A DNA stretch of 64,000 nucleotides, from contig DASPJL010000108.1 of assembly GCA_035628645.1 (NCBI GenBank), positions 1 to 64,000 of the forward strand, in the 5' to 3' direction. The stretch's first letter is position 1. Each line of letters starts with the position of its first letter. This DNA comes from DASPJL01 sp035628645. Its GTDB lineage: Bacteria > Bacteroidota > Bacteroidia > Cytophagales > Cyclobacteriaceae. Shown here piece by piece: positions 55,065 to 64,000 of this stretch. The notes beneath the pieces are model-generated. The model was not told the DNA's origin. It saw only the letters and a list, made by a program, of their open reading frames with translations, and did no database searches. The position numbers and the translations under genes were made by a program.

Positions 55065-55332
55065 TTTATGAAACGAGAATAATTAGAAAATAAAGGGAGG
55101 AATTTATCAATATTAGTATTAAAATTAAAAGACTTAACCACCTTTTTGCACTTTTCTAATAATGCTAAAAAATGTGAGATTTTGATCAATACTTCCCTAA
55201 GACTTGTACTTTTTCCAGAAATTATCTGGTTTGTGCATTTCGCAAACTTCACCCGATTTCTGTGAGAATGGAAAGCCCAGGAAACCTTGCGTTCTTCGAA
55301 AAACTTTGCTTTCTGAGTGTGAACCTATAAGG
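55065..55332. other. Intergenic region between the transporter gene and clpC
   Basis: With the terminator that follows, 328 bp lie between the genes. I see no gene. A short stem CCAGA-AATTA-TCTGG lies at 55215-55229. A 73-codon frame on the minus strand (55031-55252) overlaps the transporter start and has no support. Confidence 0.4.
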
Positions 55333-55368
55333 CAAAAAAATAACCCTTAAAACTTAATTTAAGGGTTA
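55333..55368 (-). terminator. Intrinsic terminator of clpC
   Basis: TAACCCTTAAA (55341-55351) and TTTAAGGGTTA (55358-55368) form a perfect 11-bp stem. On the minus strand it is followed by TTTTTTT, 24 bp past the clpC stop. Confidence 0.85.
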
Positions 55369-55392
55369 TAAATTATATTTTATAAACAGAGA

Positions 55393-57921
55393 TTAATCTT
55401 TAGTTTTCTCGGCCTTTTTACTTTTGATTTTGAGTGAAAGAACTTCGCTCTTTCCGTCATAATCAGCGAGGATGGTTTCGCCTTCTGTTGCCTCACCTTT
55501 AAGAATTTCTTCTGCAATAGGATCTTCAAGATATTTCTGAATCGCCCTATTCAAAGGTCGTGCACCATATTGAGGATCATATCCCTTTTCAGCTAAAAAG
55601 TCTTTGGCTTTTTCCGTCAATTCTATAGAATAACCGAGATTTTTAATTCTGAAGAAAAGTTTTCCTAGAGTAATGTCGATAATTTTATGAATGTGTTCTC
55701 TTTGAAGTGAGTTAAATACAATTACATCATCCAATCGATTTAAGAACTCTGGAGAAAATGCCTTTCTCAAAGCACTTTGTATGGTTGACTTCATAAGTTC
55801 ATCCTGGTTACCAGACCGCGCTTTTGTAGCAAAACCAATTCCTGCTCCGAAATCTTTAAGATCTCTAACTCCAATATTTGAAGTCATAATGATAATTGTA
55901 TTTCTAAAGTCAACCCTTCTTCCTAATCCATCAGTTAAAATACCGTCATCGAGAACTTGTAACAATAAATTAAATACATCAGGATGGGCCTTTTCTATCT
56001 CGTCCAAAAGAACGACACTGTAAGGTTTTCTTCTGATCTTTTCAGTTAATTGTCCACCTTCTTCATAACCAACATATCCCGGAGGTGCACCAACCAGTCT
56101 TGATACGGTGAATTTCTCCATATATTCACTCATGTCAATTCTTACAAGTGCATCTTCTTTGTCAAAGAGATAAGTCGCTAAAACTTTAGCAAGTTCTGTT
56201 TTTCCAACTCCAGTAGGCCCGAGGAATACAAATGATCCGATTGGTTTCTTAGGATCTTTCAATCCTACCCTTGTTCTTTGAATTGCTTTAACCAATTTAT
56301 TAATGGCCTCATCTTGTCCGATTACTTTTCCTTTTAGCTCATCGTACATGTTAAGAAGTTTTTGACCCTCATTTTGAGCTATCCTTTTAGTAGGTATTCC
56401 GGTCATCATGGCAATAACTTCTGCCACGTTGTCTTCTTCTACAGTATATCTCTTTTTCTTGGTTTCATCCTCCCAACGCGTTTTTGCGTTTTCCAACTGC
56501 TCAAGTAATCTTTTCTCCTTATCTCTCAACTGGGCCGCCTCTTCATATTTTTGGCTCTTTACAACCTGATTTTTTTCTTTTTTGATATTTTCTATTGATT
56601 CCTCAAGCTTCAAAATATCTTCAGGCACATAAATGTTATTAATATGAACACGGGCACCAGCCTCGTCTAATACATCTATTGCTTTGTCTGGTAAAAACCT
56701 ATCGCTGATATATCTATCAGATAACTTTACGCAAGCTTCAATTGCTTCAGGAGTATAAGTAACATGATGGTGATCTTCATATTTATCCTTAATGTTATTA
56801 AGGATTTCCACCGTTTCTTCAGGAGAAGTGGCATCAATCATCACGATCTGAAATCTCCTTGCCAGCGCTCCGTCTTTCTCAATGTATTGTCTGTACTCAT
56901 CGAGCGTTGTAGCACCAATACATTGAATGTCACCTCTTGCTAATGCAGGTTTGAACATGTTTGAAGCATCAAGTGAACCGGACGCTCCTCCTGCTCCCAC
57001 GATTGTGTGAAGCTCATCAATAAACAATATAACTTCAGGAGATTTTTCAAGCTCATTCATTACGGCTTTCATCCTCTCCTCAAATTGTCCTCTATATTTA
57101 GTTCCGGCGACAAGAGAAGCTAAGTCAAGTGTTACCACCCTTTTGCCAAACAACACCCTGGAGACTTTCTTTTGAATAATTCTTAAAGCGAGCCCTTCAG
57201 CTATCGCTGTTTTACCAACTCCTGGTTCTCCAATTAATATAGGATTGTTTTTCTTTCTTCGGCTAAGAATTTGGGCAACCCTTTCAATCTCTTTTTCTCT
57301 TCCTACAATTGGGTCTAAACGTCCTTCTTCGGCTAATTTTGTCAAATCTCTCCCAAAATTATCAAGTACAGGCGTCCTGGATTTTTCAGAACCTTTTGAT
57401 GTGCTTTCCCTGCTTGAACTTGAACTGAAAATCCTGGAAGAATCTTCATCGCTATCGTCAGTATCGGAAGAAGCAATCGGATGATCGGTATGATATTCCA
57501 ACAGCTCTTTGATGGTTTCGTAGTTCACATCAAACTTATCCAAAATCTGAGTGGCAATATTGTCCTCATCCCTAAGGATGGATAAAAGCAAGTGCTCTGT
57601 TCCTATTAACTGGCTCTTAAAGATTTTAGCTTCTAAATATGTAATTTTTAAAACCTTTTCTGATTGCCTGGTTAAAGGAATATTTGCGAGATTTTTTACA
57701 TTACTCGTTGCTGTACCCTTAGTAGCTTGCTCAATAGAGATTCTTAACTCATCCAATGACAAACCCAACTTCTTTAGCAGTCCTACCGCCACTCCTTCTC
57801 CTTCCCGGATCATTCCGAGCAAAAGATGTTCAGTGCCAATATAGTCATGACCTAATCTCAAGGCCTCCTCTCTGCTTAAAGATATAACCTCTTTTACTCT
57901 ATTTGAAAATTTTGCTTCCAT
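55393..57921 (-). CDS. clpC: ATP-dependent Clp protease ATP-binding subunit ClpC
   Basis: The 842-residue AAA+ unfoldase feeds substrates to ClpP. Two Clp_N repeats lie at about 1-150. AAA domain 1 has Walker A GEPGVGKTAIAEGL near residue 235, and the UVR coiled-coil motif (VKSQKYEEAAQLRDKEKRLLEQL) lies near 430. AAA domain 2 has GPTGVGKTELAKVL near residue 567 and GYVGYEEGGQLTEKIRRKPYSV. The ClpP-binding region and the C-terminal D2-small domain are intact. The UVR motif separates ClpC from ClpA/ClpB. Confidence 0.97.
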   Translation of the reverse strand: MEAKFSNRVKEVISLSREEALRLGHDYIGTEHLLLGMIREGEGVAVGLLKKLGLSLDELRISIEQATKGTATSNVKNLANIPLTRQSEKVLKITYLEAKIFKSQLIGTEHLLLSILRDEDNIATQILDKFDVNYETIKELLEYHTDHPIASSDTDDSDEDSSRIFSSSSSRESTSKGSEKSRTPVLDNFGRDLTKLAEEGRLDPIVGREKEIERVAQILSRRKKNNPILIGEPGVGKTAIAEGLALRIIQKKVSRVLFGKRVVTLDLASLVAGTKYRGQFEERMKAVMNELEKSPEVILFIDELHTIVGAGGASGSLDASNMFKPALARGDIQCIGATTLDEYRQYIEKDGALARRFQIVMIDATSPEETVEILNNIKDKYEDHHHVTYTPEAIEACVKLSDRYISDRFLPDKAIDVLDEAGARVHINNIYVPEDILKLEESIENIKKEKNQVVKSQKYEEAAQLRDKEKRLLEQLENAKTRWEDETKKKRYTVEEDNVAEVIAMMTGIPTKRIAQNEGQKLLNMYDELKGKVIGQDEAINKLVKAIQRTRVGLKDPKKPIGSFVFLGPTGVGKTELAKVLATYLFDKEDALVRIDMSEYMEKFTVSRLVGAPPGYVGYEEGGQLTEKIRRKPYSVVLLDEIEKAHPDVFNLLLQVLDDGILTDGLGRRVDFRNTIIIMTSNIGVRDLKDFGAGIGFATKARSGNQDELMKSTIQSALRKAFSPEFLNRLDDVIVFNSLQREHIHKIIDITLGKLFFRIKNLGYSIELTEKAKDFLAEKGYDPQYGARPLNRAIQKYLEDPIAEEILKGEATEGETILADYDGKSEVLSLKIKSKKAEKTKD

Positions 57922-58021
57922 ATTTAAGGAATATAATATGTATTTGTAAATTTATACTATTAACAATAAAACAATAATAATAAAAAACATTTTTTCCTAA
58001 TATTTTATCACTATTCTTACC

Positions 58022-58678
58022 TCACTTTTTCACTAAAGAAACTCCTTCTGCTCTCGACTCTTTAAGGACTTTCATTGCATTGTTCCCTTCGCAAAAAAGT
58101 AAGTCTAAAATACTTAAGTTACCGACAAATTCTCTGCCAAAAATCTGATTATATCTACAAGGACTATATAAATTGTTTAATTTATAATCTCGTTTTGGGT
58201 GAATCGCAGAACGTAAGTCGTTTATGTTTTTTTCAGTTTCTTTTTTATATTCGGTTGTAAAATTTATTTCGATCTTAAATCTTAATATTTCTAATAGTTT
58301 ATATAGCAATTCTGTATTTAAGTCAATTAAAAATTTATGTTTTTTATAAAGAATTTCTTTGATAAGATCACCATAAAACATAAAAAATGGCGCCTTTCCA
58401 TAGGCTGAAGCAATCGTTTTCCAGTGCAAATTCAGCCATTTTTGACTATTATCTATTTTGATATCTTTTACGATTACCTTACTGTTTCCGTTCAAAACAG
58501 GCACAGTTATATAGAGAATTTTATTGGCACCCTTAATATAACAACGATTTCTATAACTTTGTTTTTTATAATTTTCACAGGTTTCCAAAATGACCTTATC
58601 TGTCACCGCAAGTGCAATAAAGTATTCCAGACTTGGAAAATATTGAATGTCGATTAAAAGCGGATCAGAATTTGCCAA
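58022..58678 (-). CDS. WbqC family protein
   Basis: The 218-residue protein matches the WbqC/WbmR family: IDIQYFPSLEYFIALA, ENYKKQSYRNRCYIKGANKILYITVPV, NSQKWLNLHWKTIASAYGKAPFF and NLSILDLLFCEGN. These proteins occur near O-antigen and lipid genes but their reaction is unknown. The start is TTG at 58678, because the upstream in-frame codons end in a stop and no ATG is available. It diverges from the acyltransferase gene. Confidence 0.9.
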   Translation of the reverse strand: MANSDPLLIDIQYFPSLEYFIALAVTDKVILETCENYKKQSYRNRCYIKGANKILYITVPVLNGNSKVIVKDIKIDNSQKWLNLHWKTIASAYGKAPFFMFYGDLIKEILYKKHKFLIDLNTELLYKLLEILRFKIEINFTTEYKKETEKNINDLRSAIHPKRDYKLNNLYSPCRYNQIFGREFVGNLSILDLLFCEGNNAMKVLKESRAEGVSLVKK

Positions 58679-58785
58679 AACAATTTTTTAAAGATGATTT
58701 AAATTAAAAGAATTAAAAATGAATTAATTTATTTCTATAACAAAAAAAACTTACATTCTATAAAAGATAATTGTACTAAAGCTAA

Positions 58786-59634
58786 ATGTTCTTTATCAAA
58801 TTCATTTCTCATCTGCCGCTTTCGATTTTATACCTTCTTTCCGATTTTTTATATTTTCTTCTCTACCATGTTATTCAATACAGAAAGAAAGTTGTATTCA
58901 ATAACCTGAAGATAGCTTTTCCTGATCACTCAGAAGCGGAGCACTCAAGAGTTGCCCGCGATTTTTATAAAAATTTGAGTGACATAATAGTTGAAACTAT
59001 AAAAGCTTATTCTATTTCGCCCGCTGCCCTCACCAGGCGAATCAAAATATCTAACATAGAATTAATAAATGAATATTATAAGAAACAAGTTCCGATAATA
59101 GTTATGACATCTCATTTATGCAATTGGGAATGGTTACTGATTTCTAATTGCATTCTTTTGGATTATGAGGTGGACGGCGTATATAAAAAGCTTAACAACA
59201 AGGCTTTTGAAAAGTTTATGAAAGAGATGAGGGGAAGGTTTGGCGCTAATATGATTGAAAAAAATAATTTAATAAGGACTATTGCTCAGAGAAGAAATAT
59301 CCCCAGGATCATTGCTATGGTTTCTGATCAAACACCTGCTTCTTCCCCAACCAATAAATACTACCCCTTTTTTGGCAGAGAAATACCTTTTTATACCGGC
59401 GCAGAAAAAATAGCCCAAATGACGAAGTATCCTGTTTTATTTGTTTCCATGACAAGACTATCGCGCGGCCAATACGAGGTGACTTTTGAAAAGCTAGCTG
59501 ATCCTCCTTATACCGAGAATCAAGACATAACTTCTAAATACGTTTCAATGGTTGAAAAGGAGATAAGAAAAAACCCTGAAAACTGGCTTTGGTCACACAA
59601 AAGATGGAAGCATCAAAAAAGTGTTAAACTATAA
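58786..59634 (+). CDS. Lipid A biosynthesis (LpxL/HtrB-like) acyltransferase
   Basis: The 282-residue membrane-associated protein has an N-terminal hydrophobic helix (LPLSILYLLSDFLYFLLYHVI), then RKKVVFNNLKIAFPDHS, the catalytic HxxxxE motif in SHLCNWEW, MVSDQTPASS and FFGREIPFYTGAEKIA. It transfers an acyl chain to a lipid A precursor. Length fits the family. The tandem ATTCAAC array begins next to its stop codon. Confidence 0.9.
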   Translation: MFFIKFISHLPLSILYLLSDFLYFLLYHVIQYRKKVVFNNLKIAFPDHSEAEHSRVARDFYKNLSDIIVETIKAYSISPAALTRRIKISNIELINEYYKKQVPIIVMTSHLCNWEWLLISNCILLDYEVDGVYKKLNNKAFEKFMKEMRGRFGANMIEKNNLIRTIAQRRNIPRIIAMVSDQTPASSPTNKYYPFFGREIPFYTGAEKIAQMTKYPVLFVSMTRLSRGQYEVTFEKLADPPYTENQDITSKYVSMVEKEIRKNPENWLWSHKRWKHQKSVKL

Positions 59635-59636
59635 AT

Positions 59637-59712
59637 GTTGAATGTTAAATGAAACAATTCAACATTCAACATTCAACATTCAACATTCAACATTCAACAT
59701 TCAACATTCAAC
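59637..59712. repeat. Tandem ATTCAAC array with inverted copy
   Basis: Eight perfect ATTCAAC units lie at 59657-59712. An inverted GTTGAAT lies at 59637-59643, so the region can fold back on itself. It lies between the convergent acyltransferase and YciO-type genes. Confidence 0.8.
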
Positions 59713-59722
59713 ATTTTATCTA

Positions 59723-60346
59723 TTAAAGATATTCATATAAAGATCCGGCTCCTTCTCTTATTACTTCGAACTCACTTTGTGTGCAGTCTACGATTGTAGA
59801 CGCTACATTACCTCCATATCCAGCATCTATTACTATATCCACTAGCTTCTCAAACTTTTCATATATAAGTTCGGGGTCGGTAGAGTATTCTATTATTTCA
59901 TCTTCATCCCTTATTGACGTGGTAATAATCGGGTTGCCCAATTCTTTTACCATCATTCGGGTGATATTATGATTCGGAACCCGTATCCCTACCGTTTTTT
60001 TATTGGTATTCAGAATTTTTGGAACCTTTGAACTTGATTGTAAAATAAAAGTAAATGGTCCGGGTAGGGCTTTTTTCATGACCTTAAAAACAGGAGTGCT
60101 TAAATGACTTGTGTACTCAGAAATGTCGCTTAAGTCGTAGCAGATAAAAGAGAGGGAATTAGGCTTAACATTTTTAATCCTACAGATTTTTTCGATGGCT
60201 TTAGAATTATAAATACTACAACCTATACCATAGACTGTATCGGTTGGGTAAATAACTACACCGCCATTGTTAAGGCATTCTACTACTTCTAATATTTTTC
60301 GCTCCTCAGGATTTTGAGGATGTATTTTTAATAATCTGGCTCCCAT
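59723..60346 (-). CDS. Sua5/YciO/YrdC family protein (YciO type)
   Basis: The 207-residue protein has the GGVVIYPTDTVYGIGCSIYN start and IRVPNHNITRMMVKELGNPIITTS typical of threonylcarbamoyl-AMP synthases. The block ICRIKNVKPNSLSFICYDLSDISEYTS follows the YciO pattern rather than the TsaC pattern. Members make threonylcarbamoyl-AMP from threonine, bicarbonate and ATP for tRNA t6A. It diverges from mltG. Confidence 0.88.
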   Translation of the reverse strand: MGARLLKIHPQNPEERKILEVVECLNNGGVVIYPTDTVYGIGCSIYNSKAIEKICRIKNVKPNSLSFICYDLSDISEYTSHLSTPVFKVMKKALPGPFTFILQSSSKVPKILNTNKKTVGIRVPNHNITRMMVKELGNPIITTSIRDEDEIIEYSTDPELIYEKFEKLVDIVIDAGYGGNVASTIVDCTQSEFEVIREGAGSLYEYL

Positions 60347-60523
60347 ATTCTTGTTTTAAAGATTTGATTTTAAAATGTACCCTTTTTTTCTAATTAAGTT
60401 TAAGTTTATTACATAAATCAAAAAATTTTATTTAAAAAAGGGAGTTTTAACATAGCTTTGAAGAATATTTAACGCAGACACATCCCTATTTTTAAAAGAA
60501 AGAATAAAAGAAAGAAAAATTAA

Positions 60524-61558
60524 ATGATATCCCGCAATAAAAAAATTGGAATATTGGTGTTTTGTGCCACTGTCGTCATTACTTTCACTTTTTATTTTTA
60601 TCAGTTATTTTTTGGAAATAATATTTTAGTTGGCAGTGAAAAAGATGATTATTTACTAATTCCTACCGGAGCTAATTTTGAAACGGTAGTCGATAGCTTA
60701 AAAAAGAATGATTTTTTACATGATGAGCTTTCATTTCGCTTTGTATCTAAGATCTTAAAATATGACAAAAATGTAAAACCGGGTAGATATTTACTTACCC
60801 AAAATGCAAACAATTTTGCAACCATTATGTATATAAGGTCGGGAAGACAGGAGCCGGTGAAGCTGACTTTCCATAATATTAGGTTGAAACCTGATCTTGC
60901 CGGTCGAATCACAAAAAATATTGAACCAGATTCCGCAAGGTTTTTAAGCCTGATCCAAAATCCAGCGTATGTTAATAAATATGGATTTGATACTACAACT
61001 ATAATGTGCATGTTCCTTCCTGATACTTATGAAGTATATTGGACGATAACAGCGGATGAGTTAATAGATCGTTTGCATGACGAATATAAAAAATTCTGGA
61101 ATGAAGAAAGGACTGCAAAAGCTCAGGAACTAGGCCTTACAAGAACACAGGTTTCCATTTTGGCTTCTATAGTTCAGGCAGAAACTTCCAGATCGGATGA
61201 AAAGGCCAGAATTGCCGGGTTATACATCAACAGGCTGAAAAACAATATGCCCCTTCAGGCAGATCCTACCATCGTTTATGCCAACGGAAAGTTTGACTTA
61301 AGACGGATTTTAAAAGTACACATGGAAGTGGATTCTCCATACAATACTTATAAATATAAAGGCCTGCCGCCAGGCCCAATTAATTTACCTAATTTGTCGT
61401 CTATCGATGCAGTCCTCAACTACGAGAATCACGATTTCATTTACATGTGTGCCAAAGAAGATTTTTCCGGTTATCATAACTTCGCTTCCAATTTCAGGGA
61501 CCACTTAAGAAATGCCAGGATTTATCAAAAAGCATTAAACAAAGCCAATATTAAATAG
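60524..61558 (+). CDS. mltG: Endolytic peptidoglycan transglycosylase MltG
   Basis: The 344-residue protein has an N-terminal transmembrane anchor (IGILVFCATVVITFTFYFYQLF), a LysM-like domain (about 40-120) and the YceG catalytic domain with the Glu in ASIVQAETSRSDEKARIAGLYINRL, LQADPTIVYANG and YNTYKYKGLPPGPINLPN. It cleaves nascent glycan strands on the periplasmic side and sets their length. Confidence 0.95.
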   Translation: MISRNKKIGILVFCATVVITFTFYFYQLFFGNNILVGSEKDDYLLIPTGANFETVVDSLKKNDFLHDELSFRFVSKILKYDKNVKPGRYLLTQNANNFATIMYIRSGRQEPVKLTFHNIRLKPDLAGRITKNIEPDSARFLSLIQNPAYVNKYGFDTTTIMCMFLPDTYEVYWTITADELIDRLHDEYKKFWNEERTAKAQELGLTRTQVSILASIVQAETSRSDEKARIAGLYINRLKNNMPLQADPTIVYANGKFDLRRILKVHMEVDSPYNTYKYKGLPPGPINLPNLSSIDAVLNYENHDFIYMCAKEDFSGYHNFASNFRDHLRNARIYQKALNKANIK

Positions 61559-61584
61559 AGTAATCGTGTGAGAAAAATAGAATA

Positions 61585-61619
61585 ACTCAATACTCAATAC
61601 TCAATACTCAATACTCAAT
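61585..61619. repeat. Tandem ACTCAAT array
   Basis: Five perfect ACTCAAT units lie in the 73-bp gap between mltG and the thioesterase gene, ending 12 bp before the start codon. Confidence 0.85.
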
Positions 61620-61631
61620 ACATTTCTTTTT

Positions 61632-62039
61632 ATGTTATATAACGAAACAAAGGTGAGGGTGCGATATGCTGAAACAGATCAGATGGCCTATGTTTACTAT
61701 GGAAATTATGCTACTTACTATGAAGTAGGGCGAGTAGAGCTGATAAGATCTTTAGGATTAAGCTATAAAATAATGGAAGAGTCAGGCGTGATGATGCCTG
61801 TACTGGAAAATTGGTCAAAGTTCCTTAAGCCGGCAAAGTATGATGACCTCTTAACAATAAAAGTGACGGTAAAGGAAAAGCCGACTGCAAGAATTAAATT
61901 CGATTATGAAATCTTTAATGAACTGGGTATACTACTCAACATTGGCTTTACGGCCCTTGTCTTTGTAGATTCTAAAACTTTAAAACCTTGTTCTCCTCCG
62001 GAAATTATGACGAAAATTACCGACCGATTTTTTGAATAA
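61632..62039 (+). CDS. Acyl-CoA thioesterase, hotdog fold (YbgC-like)
   Basis: The 135-residue protein has the 4HBT signature RYAETDQMAYVYYGNYATYYEVGRVELIR with the catalytic Asp. It hydrolyses acyl- or hydroxybenzoyl-CoA-type thioesters. The YbgC/FadM-like size and the motif spacing fit. It shares the transcript with mltG or starts at its own promoter near the ACTCAAT array. It converges on the esterase gene, 1 bp apart. Confidence 0.9.
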   Translation: MLYNETKVRVRYAETDQMAYVYYGNYATYYEVGRVELIRSLGLSYKIMEESGVMMPVLENWSKFLKPAKYDDLLTIKVTVKEKPTARIKFDYEIFNELGILLNIGFTALVFVDSKTLKPCSPPEIMTKITDRFFE

Positions 62040-62040
62040 T

Positions 62041-62808
62041 CTAAGGATTGGCTTCTAGAAAATCATTTACAATCTCTAAAAACTCCTCTGGTGCTTCAGC
62101 CTGAACCCAATGCCCTGATGTAGGAATGGTCGTTACCTTACTGTTTGGAAAAATTTCTGTTATTAATGTAAAATCCTCGTCCTTTATATATCTTGACTTT
62201 CCACCTCTGATAAACAAAGTGGGTTTATCAAATTGTTTTCTCGGGTCAAGGGGTTCTCCTATGTTTTCTATGTTTTTTTCAATACTGTGCAGGTTCATTC
62301 TCCATTTGAATTGATCCCCTTCTCTCATCATATTCTTAAGAAGAAATTGTCTAACGCCAAGATCCGGAAGAGTTTTAGATAGAATTTCATCCGCTACCTG
62401 TCTGTTTGGCATTTTCTGTGGGTCTATTGATTTTAAACCTCTTAATTCGTTGTCGTGATGAGGAGGATAGTATTTTGGTGCGATATCTACTATTATTAAA
62501 TTCTTGACTTTATCAGGATTATCAACTGCAAATTTCATCGCCACCTTTCCTCCCATTGAATGCCCAATTATATTAGCTTCCTGAATGCCCTTATTTTCGA
62601 CAAATTCCAGAAGGTCCTTCGACATCACCGTATAATTAAACTCCTCACTATGTGGCGACCTCCCATGGTTTCTTTGATCAACCAAGTATATCTTGAAGTT
62701 TTGCGCAAGTGACTTGGTAACGGTTAACCAATTGTCTGAAGAGCCAAATAATCCATGAAGAATAATTAAAGGAGTGCCTTCCCCTTGTTCCCTATAAAAC
62801 AGTTCCAT
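62041..62808 (-). CDS. Alpha/beta hydrolase (YbfF-like esterase)
   Basis: The 255-residue protein has oxyanion HGLFGSSDNW, nucleophile elbow GHSMGG, LVDQRNHGRSPHS, and the C-terminal TIPTSGHWVQAEAPEEF with the catalytic His. It is closest to the YbfF type of small esterases. The substrate is unknown. Confidence 0.9.
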   Translation of the reverse strand: MELFYREQGEGTPLIILHGLFGSSDNWLTVTKSLAQNFKIYLVDQRNHGRSPHSEEFNYTVMSKDLLEFVENKGIQEANIIGHSMGGKVAMKFAVDNPDKVKNLIIVDIAPKYYPPHHDNELRGLKSIDPQKMPNRQVADEILSKTLPDLGVRQFLLKNMMREGDQFKWRMNLHSIEKNIENIGEPLDPRKQFDKPTLFIRGGKSRYIKDEDFTLITEIFPNSKVTTIPTSGHWVQAEAPEEFLEIVNDFLEANP

Positions 62809-62884
62809 GATAAAGAATGATATTCCATGGCAATATTAAGCGGGAAATATTAAAGGTGGTAGATTAAACTATAATACTAAAAGA

Positions 62885-63310
62885 TTATAAATTAAACTTT
62901 TTCGAATCATTTTGAAAAGCGTCCCACTCTTCATCGAAGTGAGGCCTTTCATTATAAAACTTAATCAAGCTATCGGTGAATTCTTCTTTGAAACCAAAAG
63001 TGACTACTAGCTTTTTAAGATATTCAATGTCTTTGTCAGTGGAAATTCCATTTAGAAACATTGTTTGTATAAAATCATAAAGCTGATTAACACGAGCTTT
63101 ATGAGCGGTAGGAATGGCTGGGGCAATCTCTTCCTTTTTTGCAAGAATGGAGTCGATATGTTTTGGTTTTAACTCATATCTTTCGCCAACTTTATAGAGG
63201 TATTTAAATTCTTCTTCACTCATTTTACCCTCGGAGTTTGCTAATGCAACAAGATTTTTTAAATGATCTTTTTTGAATTTCAAATATTCATATTCAAAAA
63301 AACCGGTCAT
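62885..63310 (-). CDS. TerB-like protein
   Basis: The 141-residue protein is mainly alpha-helical, with LVALANSEGKMSEEEFKYLYKVGERYEL near the N terminus as in TerB (tellurite resistance) helical-bundle proteins. No other motif is visible. It diverges from dacB. Its function is unknown. Confidence 0.7.
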   Translation of the reverse strand: MTGFFEYEYLKFKKDHLKNLVALANSEGKMSEEEFKYLYKVGERYELKPKHIDSILAKKEEIAPAIPTAHKARVNQLYDFIQTMFLNGISTDKDIEYLKKLVVTFGFKEEFTDSLIKFYNERPHFDEEWDAFQNDSKKFNL

Positions 63311-63635
63311 AATATAATTTTTTTAATTGCTACATTGAATATTCACCTGGGATTTATAGTGATGGCAGTTCATGTAGCGAAAGTTTAAAATAGGTTGTTA
63401 ATTCAAGTCAATATTTAAGGAAAACATCGCTTAAATATTTAAACTAAATTTAAAAAATATAAAAATACTCTGCATCCTTCATTCATCGTTTTATTTATAT
63501 AGTTCAATTTATACTTTATATATCAATATCGGGTCGCTTTTTTGAGGTCCAAAATCTTTTATACGAATAGAATCACGTATTTTGTAAGTTGTATGCTTAT
63601 TTATCTTGAAATTCATTCCTGAGGAGAATAGATGT
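63311..63635. other. Divergent intergenic region TerB-like / dacB
   Basis: The 325-bp region is AT-rich. I see no gene. TATTTTG at 63578-63584 is one base short of a TAnnTTTG promoter element for dacB. A promoter for each divergent gene is expected here. Confidence 0.4.
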
Positions 63636-64000
63636 ATGAATGAAAGTTATCTCGTAATGATTAAAAGAATTTTAATTTCGGTTTTTGGTGTATTCTTTTT
63701 TTCCGATAGCTCACTTGTTGCTCAAAATGTTTACAAAATCGATAAGGCAAAAATTCAGGCTGAAATAAATAAACTAACTAAGTTAAAGTCTCTCGATTTA
63801 GGTTTTTGTTTGTTTTCGCCAAAGGGTGAATTAATTATTTCTTACAACGGAAATCAGAACTTAATTCCTGCTTCTACTCTTAAAATTTTTACTACCGGAG
63901 CTGCAATAGATCTTCTAGGTCGAAATTTTAAATATGAAACACAGATTCAATACGATGGATACATTGATAACTGCGGCGTGCTTTACGGGAATATTTTTAT
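63636..64000 (+). CDS. dacB: D-alanyl-D-alanine carboxypeptidase/endopeptidase (PBP4 family), 3' end cut by window
   Basis: The frame opens at ATG 63636, with GAGGAG 10 bp before; a second in-frame ATG at 63657 would also give a normal signal peptide (IKRILISVFGVFFFSDSSLVAQ). The mature part shows the catalytic SxxK motif in PASTLKIFTTGAA (Ser80, Lys83 from the first Met). Family members trim peptide cross-links in the periplasm. Only the first about 121 residues are in the window. Confidence 0.88.
   Translation, partial: MNESYLVMIKRILISVFGVFFFSDSSLVAQNVYKIDKAKIQAEINKLTKLKSLDLGFCLFSPKGELIISYNGNQNLIPASTLKIFTTGAAIDLLGRNFKYETQIQYDGYIDNCGVLYGNIF

Noticed and set aside
55031..55252. 73-codon minus-strand frame upstream of the YdcZ-type gene
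   Set aside because: It overlaps the start of the transporter gene in another frame, is low complexity and shows no domain.
59657..59712. CRISPR-like array
   Set aside because: Units are 7 bp without spacers, so it is a simple tandem repeat, and no cas gene is near.

Overview
The window looks like chromosomal DNA from a member of the phylum Bacteroidota, most probably the Cytophagales or a near relative. The evidence is AT-rich sequence, two proteins with type IX secretion (T9SS) C-terminal sorting domains, a PorZ-like T9SS component directly upstream of recO, a sensor kinase with a reg_prop beta-propeller ectodomain, TAnnTTTG-like promoter elements, and almost no Shine-Dalgarno signals. I cannot name the species. 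Both ends cut a gene: a NeuD/PglD-type acetyltransferase on the left and a D-Ala-D-Ala carboxypeptidase (dacB) on the right.

Layout. 0.8-8.3 kb is a minus-strand operon glgE, treS-maltokinase fusion, glgB. It forms a complete trehalose-to-alpha-glucan (GlgE) pathway. 8.7-22 kb holds an SDR enzyme, a large propeller histidine kinase, two secreted enzymes (alpha/beta hydrolase, SMP-30-like), a TPR protein, SlyD-like FKBP, GNAT, a duplicated NIPSNAP protein, methylglyoxal synthase, a YihY/BrkB membrane protein and ferrochelatase. 22-31 kb holds an FG-GAP T9SS substrate, murF, a DUF2461 protein, an inserted type II restriction-modification locus, xerD, aroQ and a class V aminotransferase. 31.6-38.1 kb holds a D-2-hydroxyacid dehydrogenase, a sigma-54 response regulator, MeaB, a CHASE2 protein with a FecR-like partner, and ispF. 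38.3-52.4 kb holds porZ-recO, a methyltransferase, rsmI-DUF4105-suhB, a DEAD-box helicase, dihydroorotase, a LysR regulator, an Hsp20-like protein, fRMsr-ribD and prmC. 52.5-64 kb holds dnaK, a YdcZ-type transporter, clpC, WbqC, a lipid A acyltransferase-like enzyme, a YciO/TsaC protein, mltG, a thioesterase, an esterase, a TerB-like protein and partial dacB. I saw no rRNA, tRNA, CRISPR array or insertion sequence.

Most genes are housekeeping or envelope functions. The clearest accessory locus is the restriction-modification system at 26.6-28.7 kb. Its methyltransferase carries an N-terminal MerR-like DNA-binding domain, three decamer repeats lie immediately upstream of its start codon, the endonuclease gene converges on it with a 15-bp 3' overlap, and the locus is flanked by a duplicated scrap of the xerD 3' end that encodes NPRSKRR-stop against HPRSKRK-stop in the real gene. 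This suggests insertion with target duplication and possible self-regulation by the methyltransferase.

The second unexplained signal is a pair of related hairpin elements at 45.03-45.10 and 45.39-45.45 kb. They share a 26-nt identical block and an equal-length hairpin whose stems differ by compensatory changes. The intergenic regions also carry several families of short palindromic or heptameric repeats and a parS-like CACGTG palindrome.
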